Origin: Avena insularis
Lineage: Eukaryota > Streptophyta > Magnoliopsida > Poales > Poaceae
Direction of reading: 5' to 3'
Length of the DNA stretch: 64,000 nucleotides
NCBI GenBank assembly: GCA_023614405.1
Contig: CM042684.1
Span: 472,511,650 to 472,575,649, forward strand
Notes under the pieces: generated by a model
The model's database searches: none
What the model saw: only the letters and a program-made list of their open reading frames with translations
What the model was told of the DNA's origin: nothing
Shown here: positions 52,401 through 63,298 of the stretch, piece by piece
Position numbering within the stretch: position 1 is the first letter of the stretch
Layout: every line of letters starts with the position of its first letter
Translations under genes and position numbers: made by a program

Positions 52401-55400
52401 AACAAATGTCATTGCATGTGGGTTCTCTTCACAAAACACACATGGATCCACTAGTGTTCACTGCATGTGTGTTCTTTTCCACAAACCACATGGATCAACC
52501 AATGGCATTGCATGTGTGTTCTTTTCACAAACCACACATGGATCAACCAATGACATTGCATGTGTGTTCTTTTCATAAACCACATATGGATCAACAAATG
52601 TCATTGCATGTGCGTTCTTTTCACAAAACACACATGGATCCACCAATATCATTGCATGTGTGTTCTTTTCCACAAACCACATAGATGAACCAATGGCATT
52701 GCATGTGTGTTCTTTCCAGAAACCACACATGGATCAACCAATGGAATTGCATGTGTGTTCTTTTCACAAACCACACATGGATCCACTAGTGTTCACTGCA
52801 TGTGTGTTCTTTCCACAAACCACATATGTATCCACTAGAGTCATTGCATGTGTGTTCCTTTCCACAAACTACATGGATCAACCAATGCCATTGCATGTGT
52901 GTTCTTTCCACAAACCACACATGGATCCACCAATGTCATTGCATGTGTGTTCTTTTCACAAACCACACATGGATCAACAAATGGCATTGCATGTGTGTTC
53001 TTTTCACAAACCACACATGGATAAACCAATGGCATTGCATGTGTGTTCTTTTCATAAACCACATATGGATCCACTAGTGTTCACTGCATGTGTGTTCTTT
53101 CCACAAACCACATATGTATCCACTAGAGTCATTGCATGTGTGTTCCTTTCCACAAACTACATGGATCAACCAATGCCATTGCATGTGTGTTATTTCCACA
53201 AACCACACATGGATCCACCAATGTCATTGCATGTGTGTTCTTTTCACAAACCACACATGGATCAACAAATGGCATTGCATGTGTGTTATTTTCACAAACC
53301 ACACATGGATAAACCAATGGCATTGCATGTGTGTTCTTTTCATAAACCACATATGGATCAATAAATGTCATTGCATGTGTGTTATTTTCACAAAACACAC
53401 ATGGATCCACCCATGTCATTGCATGTGTGTTGTTTTCCACAAACCACATGGATCAACCAATGGCATTGCATGTGTGTTGTTTTCACAAACCACACATGGA
53501 TCAACCAATGGAATTGCATGTGTGTTCTTTTGACAAACCACACATGGATCCACCAGTGTTCACTGCATGTGCATTCTTTCCACAAACACACATGGATCCA
53601 CCAATGTCATCGCATGTGTGTTCTTTTCCACAAACACACATGGATCAACCAATGGCATTGCATGTGTGTTCTTTTCACAAACCACACATGGATCAACCAA
53701 TGGCATTGCATGTGTGTTCTTTTCACAAACCACACATCGATCCACCAGTCTTCACTTCATGTGTGTTCTTTCCACAAACCACATATGTATCCACTAGAGT
53801 CATTGCATGTGTGTTCCTTTCCACAAACCACATGGATCAACCAATGGCATTGCATGTGTGTTCTTTCCACAAACCACACATGGATCCACCAATGTGATTG
53901 CATGTGTGGTCTTTTCACAAACCACACATGGATCAACAATTGGCATTGCATGCATGTTCTTTTCACAAACCACACATCGATCAACCAATGGCATTGCATG
54001 TGTGTTATTTTCATAAACCACATATGGATCAAACAAATGTCATTGCATGTGGGTTCTCTTCACAAAACACACATGGATCCACCAATGTCATTGCATGTGT
54101 GTTCTTTTCCACAAACCAAATGGATCAACCAATGGCATTGCATGTGTGTTCTTTTCACAAACCACACATTGATCAACCAATGACATTGCATGTGTGTTCT
54201 TTTCATAAACCACATATGGATCAACAAATGTCATTGCATGTGTGTTCTTTTCACAAAACACACATGGATCCACCAATATCATTGCATGTGTGTTCTTTTC
54301 CACAAACCACATAGATGAGCCAATGGCATTGCATGTGTGTTCTTTCCAGAAACCACACATGGATCAACCAATGGAATTGCATGTGTGTTCTTTTCACAAA
54401 CCACACATGGATCCACTAGTGTTCACTGCATGTGTGTTCTTTCCACAAACCACATATGTATCCACTAGAGTCATTGCATGTGTGTTCCTTTCCACAAACT
54501 ACATGGATCAACCAATGCCATTGCATGTGGGTTCTTTCCACAAACCACACATGGATCCACCAATGTCATTGCATGTGTGTTCTCTTCACAAACCACACAT
54601 GGATCAACAAATGGCATTGCATGTGTGTTCTTTTCACAAACCACACATGGATAAACCAATGGCATTGCATGTGTGTTCTTTTCATAAACCACATATGGAT
54701 CCACTAGTGTTCACTGCATGTGTGTTCTTTCCACAAACCACATATGTATCCACTAGAGTCATTGCATGTGTGTTCCTTTCCAAAAACTACATGGATCAAC
54801 CAATGCCATTGCATGTGTGTTCTTTCCACAAACCACACATGGATCCACCAATGTCATTGCATGTGTGTTCTTTTCACAAACCACACATGGATCAACAAAT
54901 GGCATTGCATGTGTGTTCTTTTCACGAACCACACATGGATAAACCAATGGCATTGCATGTGTGTTCTTTTCATAAACCACATATGGATCAATAAATGTCA
55001 TTGCATGTGTGTTATTTTCACAAAACACACATGGATCCACCCATGTCATTGCATGTGTGTTGTTTTCCACAAACCACATGGATCAACCAATGGCATTGCA
55101 TGTGTGTTGTTTTCACAAACCACACATGGATCAACCAATGGAATTGCATGTGTGTTATTTTCACAAAGCACACATGGATCCACCAGTGTTCACTGCATGT
55201 GCGTTCTTTCCACCAACACACATGGATCCACCAATGTCATCGCATGTGTGTTCTTTTCCACAAACACACATGGATCAACCAATGGCATTGCATGTGTGTT
55301 CTTTTCACAAACCACACATGGATCAACCAATGGCATTGCATGTGTGTTCTTTTCACAAACCACACATCGATCCACCAGTCTTCACTTCATGTGTGTTCTT

Positions 55401-56030
55401 TCCACAAACCACATATGTATCCACTAGAGTCATTGCATGTGTGTTCCTTTCCACAAACCACATGGATCAACCAATGGCATTGCATGTGTGTTCTTTCCAC
55501 AAACCACACATGGATCCACCAATGTCATTGCATGTGTGGTCTTTTCACAAACCACACATGGATCAACAATTGGCATTGCATGCATGTTCTTTTCACAAAC
55601 CACACATCGATCAACCAATGGCATTGCATGTGTGTTATTTTCATAAACCACATATGGATCAAACAAATGTCATTGCATGTGGGTTCTCTTCACAAAACAC
55701 ACATGGATCCACCAATGTCATTGCATGTTTTTTCTTTTGCACAAACCACATGGATCAACCAATGGCATTGCATGTGTGTTCTTTTCACAAACCACACATG
55801 GATCTACCAATGACATTGCATGTGTGTTCTTTTCATAAACCACATATGGATCAACAAATGTCATTGCTTGTGTGTTCTTTTCACAAAACACACATGGATC
55901 CACCAATGTCATTGCATGTGTGTTCTTTTCCACAAACCACATGGATCAACCAATGGCATTGCATGTGTGTTCTTTCCAGAAACCACACATGGAGCAACCA
56001 ATGGAATTGCATGTGTGTTCTTTTCACAAA
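49430..56030. repeat. Higher-order repeat, unit about 1631 bp, four copies
   Basis: Equivalent monomers start at 49538, 51171, 52802 and 54432 (spacings 1633, 1631 and 1630 bp, about 34 monomers). Each unit includes a 288-bp doublet (49538/49826, 51171/51459, 52802/53090, 54432/54720). Units 1 and 2 share GCATGCATGTGCTTTTCA and a CATATATATCC variant; units 3 and 4 share AACAATTGGC instead. Confidence 0.92.
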
Positions 56031-57386
56031 CCACACATGGATCCACCAGTGTTCACTACATGTGTGTTCTTTCCACAAACCACTTATGGATCAACTAGTG
56101 TCATTGCATGTGTGTTCTTTTGCACAAACACACATGGATCAACCAATGGTATTTCATGTGTGTTCTTTTCATAAACCACACATGGATCCACTAGTGTTCA
56201 CTACATGTGTGTTATTTCCACAAACCACTTATGGATCAACTAATGTCATTGCATGTGTGTTCTTTTCCACAAACCACATGGATCAACCAATGGCATTACA
56301 TCTTTGTTCTTCTCACAAACCACACATGGATCAACCAGTGTTTATTGCATGTGTGTTCTTTTCCACAAACCACATATGGATTCACCAATGTCATTGCATG
56401 TGTGTTATTTTCACAAACCACATATGAATCCACCAATGTCATTGCATGTGTGTTCTTTCCATGACCCACATATGGATCCACTAGTGGAATTGCATGTGTG
56501 TTCTTTTCCCCAAACACACATGGATCAACCAATGGCATTCCATGTGTGTTCTTTTCACAAACCGCACATGGATCAACCAATGGAATTTCATGTGTGTTCT
56601 TTTCACAAACCACACATGGATCCACCAGAGTCATTGCATGTGCGTTCTTTTCCACAAACCACATAGATCAACTAGTATCATTGCATGTGTGTTCTTTTCA
56701 TAAACCAGACATGGACCCACTAGTGTTCACTGCATGTGTGTTCTTTCCACAAACCACTTATGGATCAACTAATGTCATTGGATGTCTATTCTTTTCCACA
56801 AACCACATGGATCAACCAATGGCATTGCATCTGTGTTCTTCTCACAAACCACACATGGATACACCAGTGTTCATTGCATGTGTGTTCTTTTCCACAAACC
56901 ACATATGGATTCACCAATGTCATTGCATGTGTGTTCTTTTAACAAACCACATATGGATCCACCAATGTCATTGCATGTGTATTCTTTCCATGACCCACAT
57001 ATGGATCCACGAGTGGCATTGCATGTGTGTTCTTTTCCTCAAACACACATGGATCAACCAATGGCATTCCATGTGTGTTCTTTTCACAAACCGCACATGG
57101 ATCAACCAATGGAATTGCATGTGTGTTCTTTTCACAAACCACACATGGATCCACCAGAGTCATTGCATGTGTGTTCTTTTCCATAAACCACATGGATCAA
57201 CCAATGGCATTGCATGTGTGTTCTTTTCAAAAACCACACATGGATCAACCAATGGCATTGCATGTCTGTTCTTTTCACAAACCACACATGGATCCACCAG
57301 TGTTCATTGCATGTGTGTTCTTTCCACACACCACATATGTATCCACTAGAGTCATTGCATGTGTGTTCCTTTCCACAAACCACATG

Positions 57387-58187
57387 TGTCGTGGTGGTGT
57401 CACGGCAGATCCCATGGATAGGCTAAAGGTGGGGACTAATATGCGCTAGGGGAATCTAGGGAGGGATAGTAGAGTGATTCTCTACACAGAAGCTTTGTAT
57501 TGATGTTCTATCTCCAGATTACAAGTGCTCCTTGAGCTGTTTTGACAAGAGGAGGAAGAAGAAGCTCTCTTACTCTTGCCTACTATCTAGCCCAAGAACC
57601 CTAGATCCACCAGTGCTCAATCAACTAGAATTCTGCCAACCCCCTCTACCAGAACCATAACCCCCCTTATATAGTGGTGGTTCGGTCCTGGCCTAGGGCA
57701 TACGTGGAGGCATATTCCTAAGAATATGCCCCCTCCCAAAGTAGTAACCCGACAGGGGTGCTTTTCCCCCGCGTCACATTTGCTTTAGCGACGTAGCCTC
57801 TACGGTGCCCGCATCAGCCGACGTGAGCGCCGTCACCCTTGTCGGCCATGATCCGGTGGTCCTGCCCTTGCTTTATTCGCTCATCCAGTACGTATCGGAC
57901 CTTCTTTTTTGACCAGAGAGATTCCTTCCTTCTCCTAGAAGCCAAGCGAGGATCCGGATCACAGTAGATCCAGCCACACCTGTTCCTGCATATAAGTTAG
58001 ACAAGCATTTCCGACTTACTCCTTATGTCGGATGAGACAATGTTAGGCGTCCCCCCTGGCCCGGGTTACTCCGTGATTCGGCCTGCCTTGAGGTGATTCG
58101 GCCAGCATCCGCTTTGACCTTGCCGACCCTCGGCTAACTCAGCCCTTATACCCCGGAGTGACCCTACCCGGGGGTATCCCCCAAACA
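57387..58187 (-). repeat. LTR of the third element
   Basis: About 801 bp from TGTCGTGG to CCAAACA, with TGT/ACA ends. On the minus strand it starts TGTTTGGGGGATACCCCC, has a TATA box about 510 bp in, and ends CACCACCACGACA. The right end is inferred from the CA dinucleotide and the change of sequence character; the second LTR that would confirm it is not in the window. No coding sequence. Confidence 0.6.
57667..57674 (-). promoter_or_regulatory. TATA box of the third element LTR
   Basis: The minus strand reads CTATATAAGGGGGG, a strong TATA box, with a leader leading toward the LTR end at 57387. It is the main reason for giving the element a minus orientation. Confidence 0.55.
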
Positions 58188-58735
58188 TTAGTCCACGAAG
58201 CTGGTGCAGTCTTAGCGGCCTTGGTCGCTAAGGCCACATCAGGTTCATTCATATTCGAGCCTTGGACGTTTAGTTCAGGGTTAACTTCTTGTCTCAGATT
58301 ATATGGATTTACGTTCCCTTTGCACGCTCCAAGTTTTCACTTGCCGGCCGGGTTACCACTTCGGATCGGATCCTATGGTTTTACTTTCCCTCTGCACATT
58401 TCAAGTTTTCACTTGCCGGCCGGGTTACCATTGTGGCTCGGATCCGGGCCTTGCTTCCTTCTCTCATACGCCAACCCACGTAAAGGTTAATCATTACGTT
58501 GCCTCATTTTAAGGGCCTGCAAAGTAACTGCCGCAGTAACTGTCAGTGATTACTGTGCGTGGGTTACGTCACGCCTGTCTCCTCGTTTACCGCAACTGCA
58601 CGTCGTGTCATCGGATCGTATTTACTCTGTGGCCCCCGGTGTGGTTCTCTCTGATTGGCTGATGCCGGTGATACACGGCCACACCGTGTGGCTCTCCGGC
58701 GCAGCGCGATCCCACTCATCGATCACTGGGGGCAG
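58188..58735. other. Non-coding stretch between the LTR and the accessory gene
   Basis: No gene seen. It contains a two-copy tandem duplication near 58310-58450. The downstream half, with TGATTGGCTGATG at 58652, would be the upstream promoter region of the plus-strand gene. Open frames here (about 58158-58490) come from the duplicated segment and have no recognisable product. Confidence 0.5.
58310..58450. repeat. 72-bp tandem duplication, two copies
   Basis: AAGTTTTCACTTGCCGGCCG occurs at 58331 and again at 58403, a 72-bp period. The surrounding TTCCCTTTGCACGC / TTCCCTCTGCACAT and GGATCGGATCC / GCTCGGATCC segments also pair. Confidence 0.85.
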
Positions 58736-58743
58736 TTAAATAG
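58736..58743 (+). promoter_or_regulatory. TATA-like box of the plus-strand accessory gene
   Basis: TTAAATAG followed by GGGAGGGGCG, about 225 bp before the candidate ATG at 58966. The GC-rich, CT-rich leader that follows looks like a grass 5-prime UTR. Confidence 0.4.
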
Positions 58744-59138
58744 GGGAGGGGCGTGTCTCTTAGAACTTTTCCATCTCCGCGCCCCTTTGCCCGTTCCTCT
58801 TCTTCCTCGCATCGCCGCCAGCCACGTTCGCAGAAGGCCGCCGCGCACCTTCTCTGCGCCTCCGCACCGCAGCCACCGCTGCACAACTGCTTAGACACGG
58901 GTCCTCGTCAATCTAGACCACGGAGCCCCGCCGCCGCTAGTTCCAGCGAGGACAGCGGATTCGAGATGACGGAGGAAGAGCTCATCGTCGTCGAGCAGGA
59001 GATGGAGGAGGACACCGGCACGGCGGACCATTGGCCGGTTCAGGTCTGCCAGACGACCTCGATCGCTCTCCGACCCGCGATTCCGCCGGCGTCGCCGCTC
59101 GTCTCCCCTCCTCGGAATTGGCCCCCTTACCCAATCCG

Positions 59139-59357
59139 GGTGAGTTCGTTGTTTTCCTATCCCAATTCCAACGGGGATTTGGTCTTTTGGTGAGTGATTT
59201 CTTCCGAGACTGGGTCCGGACCTATCACTTGCAACCACATCATCTCCCGGCGAATGCCATCACCTCTCTGTCCGCTTTCGTCTCTACGGTCGAGGGCTAC
59301 ACCGGACTATGGCCCACGAAGGAGCTGTGGATCCAGTTCTTGACCATCGCAACGCGT
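59139..59357 (+). pseudogene. PF04195-like domain fragment
   Basis: About 73 codons with the hallmark order: hydrophobic start (FVVFLSQFQRGFGL), an FF-x-W segment (SDFFRDW), LQPHHLPANA, and a C-terminal Glu-Gly-Tyr-x-Gly-Leu-Trp-Pro element. Only the family resemblance, recalled from grass genome annotations, supports the name; despite the Pfam title no transposase activity is established. The frame differs from that of the ATG at 58966, so at least one indel or an unrecognised intron lies between. Confidence 0.7.
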
Positions 59358-61292
59358 CGTCCCCAACATCCACGTTGAGTCGGAGGACAAGCAGCTCACA
59401 GTTCGAGCTGCCTCGATCTCGCCCGGAGATTTTCAATCTTTCCCGAGTCACGGGCTTGACTCCTGCAAAGGATGGGCCCGACCTTCTTCTACGTCCGAAC
59501 GAGGGTACCAAGACTTGATTCGGTTGTCGCCAGACGCTCGGGTCCCCCGACACGAATTTCTGGGAGGAGGTCGCCAAAAAACCTACAGCTCTGGCCAACC
59601 AAGTCCACAAAAGGTTCACGGAGCTGAAGAAGCTCGGATTGCGCAACGAAGATGCCATGATCACATTCGTGCGCAACCGAATCTCTCCCCTCCAGCGGCG
59701 CACTCACAAGTTGTGCCACATGAGCTTAAGCCGCGACTAACCGAACCTCCTCGTTCGAGTTGAGCATCTGAGAGATCTTCCGGGTCAAGGCTCTTTTCAC
59801 CACCCATAAGGATTTCTCCGAATGGGCGGGGAATCGAGCATTACTGCCGTGACAGCTCCCTCCCAGATATGCTTCAAGGTAAACTTATTTCGGATCAATT
59901 ACGTGTCGGTTCTTATCATATTTTGACTCGCTCTTTGTGCTTTTTCTCATTTGTTTCTCCAAAGAAACCCTCGAGATGGCACGGATCCGACCTTAAGTGG
60001 GCCCGACCGAGAAATCCCGGATGAGGAGGAGCGGACCAGAAGATGTTCCTCCCGACCGACACCACCAAACGACCCAGGTAAATTCTCTTCTTAGAGATTG
60101 TCCCGACAATGAGGATGACTCGGATATCGACATGATTGAACCCGTTGAGGCTGTCCCTCTTTCTTTGCCTTCCGGCATCAGCTAACCCGGTGGGCATATC
60201 CACGAGGATCCTCCACTTGCCACAGGCGAGCCTGTTCGGTGGCGTCAAAGAAGAAGCGGATCCGCGTCAAGTTCTTCTTCCAACCTTCTCACCTACCAAA
60301 AGGCAAAGAAGGCGGAGACAAGACCGCCTCAAACGGCAGGCAAAGCCCGGCACGGAGGGCGGAAACCTAAAGAGGTCGAGACCTCGGATGCATAAGTCAT
60401 TTTTCATCACGCAACACACTTCCTCCTGCATCGGGGTAATTTCCTCGACATCATTTTCTTTTTGCGGGGCTCCTGTGGAGGTCCCTCAGGCGGATCGAGC
60501 ATCTCTTCTCCCTTCGGTCCGGTCCTTCCTCCTCGTGGACGACGAGTCACGCCTCTGGAGCCCTATTCCGAGGGCTCGGCGCGCCCAGTTCCGCAGACTC
60601 CTCTAGAGGAACACAACCTCGGATCGGGAGGGGTCGGATCGGCTGAGGCAACGGCGTCCGCCACTTCGGCATTGCCGCAACCAGCAACCACCAAGTCTAC
60701 CGCAACTCCAGCACCAGCAGCAGCTCCAGCACCAGCCACCGAACCAGTGCCTGTCCCGACTCCGAAGAAACCAACAGCAGCTCCCAGTCCTGCTACCAAA
60801 GCTCCCGTGCCAAGTTTGTCTGCCTCATCCGAGTCATCCCAAGCTCGGCGAGGAACCACTCCAGCAGCTTCCAAAGGCAAATCCACCATGGTCACATCCT
60901 CCTAGAAAGCTAAAGGCAAGAAGGCTCCGGATGCTGCCAAGTCTACCTCCGTCGAGGACGGGCAGCGAACCTTGTCGTCAATGCTTCCGAAGAAGTCACC
61001 AGCAGCGACGGATCCTCCTGCCGAGCCAGCCGATTCGCAGCAGATGGTTCTTCACACCAGCCCAGCTCTTTCCCTGATTGAGAGGAAGGAAGCTCACGCA
61101 AAGGGCTTGGTGGCACCCCACATTCCCACTGGCGAACGGTACCCTCCGAGACTTATCGAGTTTGTCATGAACTAGAATAAGGCGGAGTTCATCTACAACG
61201 ACGATCTCCCGGAAAAGTTCGTCCCCGCTGAATTTTCCGCTCAGATGAATACCGCTGCCAAGGCCATTAACCTCGCTGGGTGAATGATGGAG

Positions 61293-61928
61293 GTACGTCG
61301 TTTCTTCTTTACATGTTGTAGATAATAACCATTAGTCCCCGAGCCTCCGGCGGAGTAACTTGTTACTCGGCCGGATGCTCATTAGAAGATCAACGTAGCT
61401 GCATGTAAACTTCAAATATGCACACATTTAGAGCCGGGTTAAGTTCCACTTGGCCCGGATCTTGCACACTTCGAATATGCACACACCTAGAGCCGGGTTA
61501 AGTTCCGCTTGGCCCGTATCTTGTACACTTCGAATATGCACACACCTAGAGCCGGGTTAAGTTCCGCTTGGCCCAGATCTTGCACACTTCGAATATGCAC
61601 ACACCTAGAGCCGGGTTAAGTTCTGCTTGGCCCGGATCTTGTACACTTCAAATATGCACACACCTAGAGCCGGGTTAAGTTCCACTTGGCCCAGATCTTG
61701 CACACTTCGAATATGCACACACCTAGAGCCGGGTTAAGTTCCACTTGGCCCGGATCTTGTACACTTCAAATATGCACACACCTAGAGCCGGGTTAAGTTC
61801 CGCTTGGCCCGGATCTTGTACACTTCAAATATGCACACACCGAGAGCCGGGTTAAGTTCCGCTTGGCCCAGATCTTATACACTTCAAATATGCAACAAAC
61901 TAATTTTACACTCCTGTACCTTTGTCAG
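61293..61928 (+). other. Intron holding a 59-bp minisatellite
   Basis: Donor GAG/GTACGT at 61293 and acceptor TTTGTCAG ending at 61928. The flanking exons join in phase 0 (MMEV before, VTTNRRSAEFQ after). Most of its 636 bp is the 59-bp tandem repeat. Confidence 0.65.
61404..61896. repeat. 59-bp minisatellite, eight copies
   Basis: GAGCCGGGTT starts at 61431, 61490, 61549, 61608, 61667, 61726, 61785 and 61844, an exact 59-bp period with no length change. Each unit reads on through AAGTTCC, GCTTGGCCC, GGATCTTG and CACTTCGAATATGCACACAC. Copies differ at a few sites (CCACTT/CCGCTT, TTGCAC/TTGTAC, TTCGAA/TTCAAA). Confidence 0.97.
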
Positions 61929-62636
61929 GTAACTACCAATCGCCGGAGCGCCGAATTTCAGCGCCTGCTTGATACCCACAAGATCTTGCGCGCAAAACAT
62001 GTTGCACTTGGCGCGGAGCATGAAAAGAGGGGTAATTTCCTCCCTCAACACCTCTCCGTTTCACTTGTTTCCGCTGGACTAACCTCCTCATTCGGTTTTT
62101 TTTGCAGCTGGGGTGGAGGCTGAAAACAAAATTATGCGGAAGAACTTGGAGGAAATCCGAGGTATGTCCTCTTTCGCCCAACCTTGTTGTGTTCTCCATT
62201 TTTTTTCTTCTCCTTGGCTCGGCAAATATTCACTCCTCGGCTTTGCCGGGTCAACATACTATTTCAGCATCGCTTGAGGATAGTGTGCTCGTGCCTGATA
62301 TGATGCTGCATTTTCTCGAACAAGCAGGACAGCATCAAGCCGAGCTGAAGAAGAAGAATGATGAGCTTGCCCTCCTCCGGACCAAGGACGATGAAATAGC
62401 CAAACTCAACGCCGAGATGGAGAAGATGAAGGCCCAACACAAAACCGAGCTCCAAAAAGTTGGCCAGAACTTCACCGAAGAACGTGAGCGCTTTACCCTC
62501 TAGATCTCCAAGGACCAGAACCTGCTCAAGGAATCCGAGGTCCAGCTTGGGTCGGCGCTCGCTGAGCTTGAACAACTTCGCCAGAGACGCGACAGTTGTA
62601 TCAAGGAGTTGACCCGGATCCATCGCCATATCTCAC
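61929..62636 (+). pseudogene. Coiled-coil exons of the accessory gene
   Basis: Three exons (61929-62031, 62108-62161, 62268-62636) join in frame across two short phase-1 introns of 76 and 106 bp. They encode a charged helical stretch: AEFQRLLDTHKILRAKH, GVEAENKIMRKNLEEIR, then a long heptad-like segment (AELKKKNDELALLRTKDDE, IAKLNAEMEKMKAQHKTEL). A single TAG at 62501-62503 interrupts it; the same frame continues with SALAELEQLRQRRDSCIKEL. The likely role is oligomerisation (inference). This is the best-preserved part of the gene. Confidence 0.7.
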
Positions 62637-63298
62637 GTAAGTTTCTTCCCCTTGTTCGACATAGTTTTCCGGGTTAGCTCATATGCCTTTGCTTCAGCAT
62701 CTTCCCTTTCTTTATTTTCAGATCACTTTCCGGAGGGTACTCCCATCGCCAGTGCTGCCATTGCCAAATTCTGCCGAGAGAGGGGTACTCCCGTCGCTCC
62801 TGATGGTGAGAGTGTCCCCTTAGACATGGAGGACCTGTTCAGCGTGTCAGCTCGGGTGAAAACCATCAAGAACTATGGGAAAGATCTCCTCGACGTTGCG
62901 GTCCGGATCTACAACACTTTCTGGAGCGGCGCGAAAAGGATCACCTCCTCTTGCTGAGAAGCTATTGGAAATCGAGACACCTTGATCCTCCTCCGAGAGA
63001 ATCCTCCTCCATCATATCCCACATGGTACGAGAAGATCGACTGAGCCTCCTCTGCGCCAGCACCAGATCCAAATGGACCGATGATCCGAGTGGGTAGCTC
63101 GGCGCTTAGCTACGCCTTGACCTTGTCGAATATTCTCCCATCCATGACTGGGTTGATGGGCCGAGCTTTCTGGAGTCCGGCGAGGAGGAGCATATGGAGA
63201 ACGTGGAGGATGGGTCAGGTGAGGATGGAGAAGATGCTGCTTCAGATATTGAAGACAGTGATGACGACGCTGAACTTCCTCCTCCTGCTGCTCCTTAG

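Larger units (their letters stand above)
49421..57386. repeat. 48-bp satellite array, right block
   Basis: About 7.97 kb, or roughly 166 monomers, of the same satellite, continuing the array cut by the chromovirus. It ends within a monomer (CCACAAACCACATG), where the third element begins. Monomer classes beyond 56030 resemble those near 9400-9600 and 17300-17800 (CCACTTATGG, GATTCACCAATG, TTTTAACAAACC, CATGACCC), so this end belongs to a different block family from 49.4-56 kb. Confidence 0.96.
58966..63298 (+). pseudogene. Decayed intron-containing accessory gene with a PF04195-like (putative gypsy-type transposon) domain
   Basis: The candidate ATG at 58966 starts MTEEELIVVEQEMEED. After a frame change, 59139-59357 encodes the PF04195-like domain (GEFVVFLSQFQRGFG, LQPHHLPANAI, GYTGLWPTKELW). 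Further exon pieces follow to 60300. A Pro/Ala/Thr-rich linker lies at 60660-60900, then a conserved-looking segment to 61292 (PTGERYPPRLIEF), coiled-coil exons at 61929-62636, a segment starting HHFPEGTPIA at 62722, and an acidic tail (DIEDSDDDAELPPPAAP) ending at TAG 63296-63298. Introns 61293-61928 (phase 0) and 62032-62107, 62162-62267 and 62637-62721 (all phase 1) have GT-AG ends and keep the frame; 59879-59964 is also likely. Stops at 60903, 61173, 61281 and 62501 and frameshifts in the 5-prime half disable it. Biochemical function unknown. Confidence 0.7.

Noticed and set aside
1..57386. CRISPR-like array
   Set aside because: Units are contiguous with no unique spacers, the context is a plant nuclear genome, and there are no cas genes.
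1..57386. Firm assignment as a centromeric satellite
   Set aside because: Higher-order structure and a chromovirus are suggestive, but a 48-bp monomer is short for a plant centromere and nothing here shows CENH3 association.
58158..58490. 110-codon open frame upstream of the accessory gene
   Set aside because: Its repeated segments come from the 72-bp tandem duplication, and it has no known domain.
59284..59703. Minus-strand 139-codon open frame
   Set aside because: It is the shadow of the plus-strand PF04195-like gene in GC-rich sequence.
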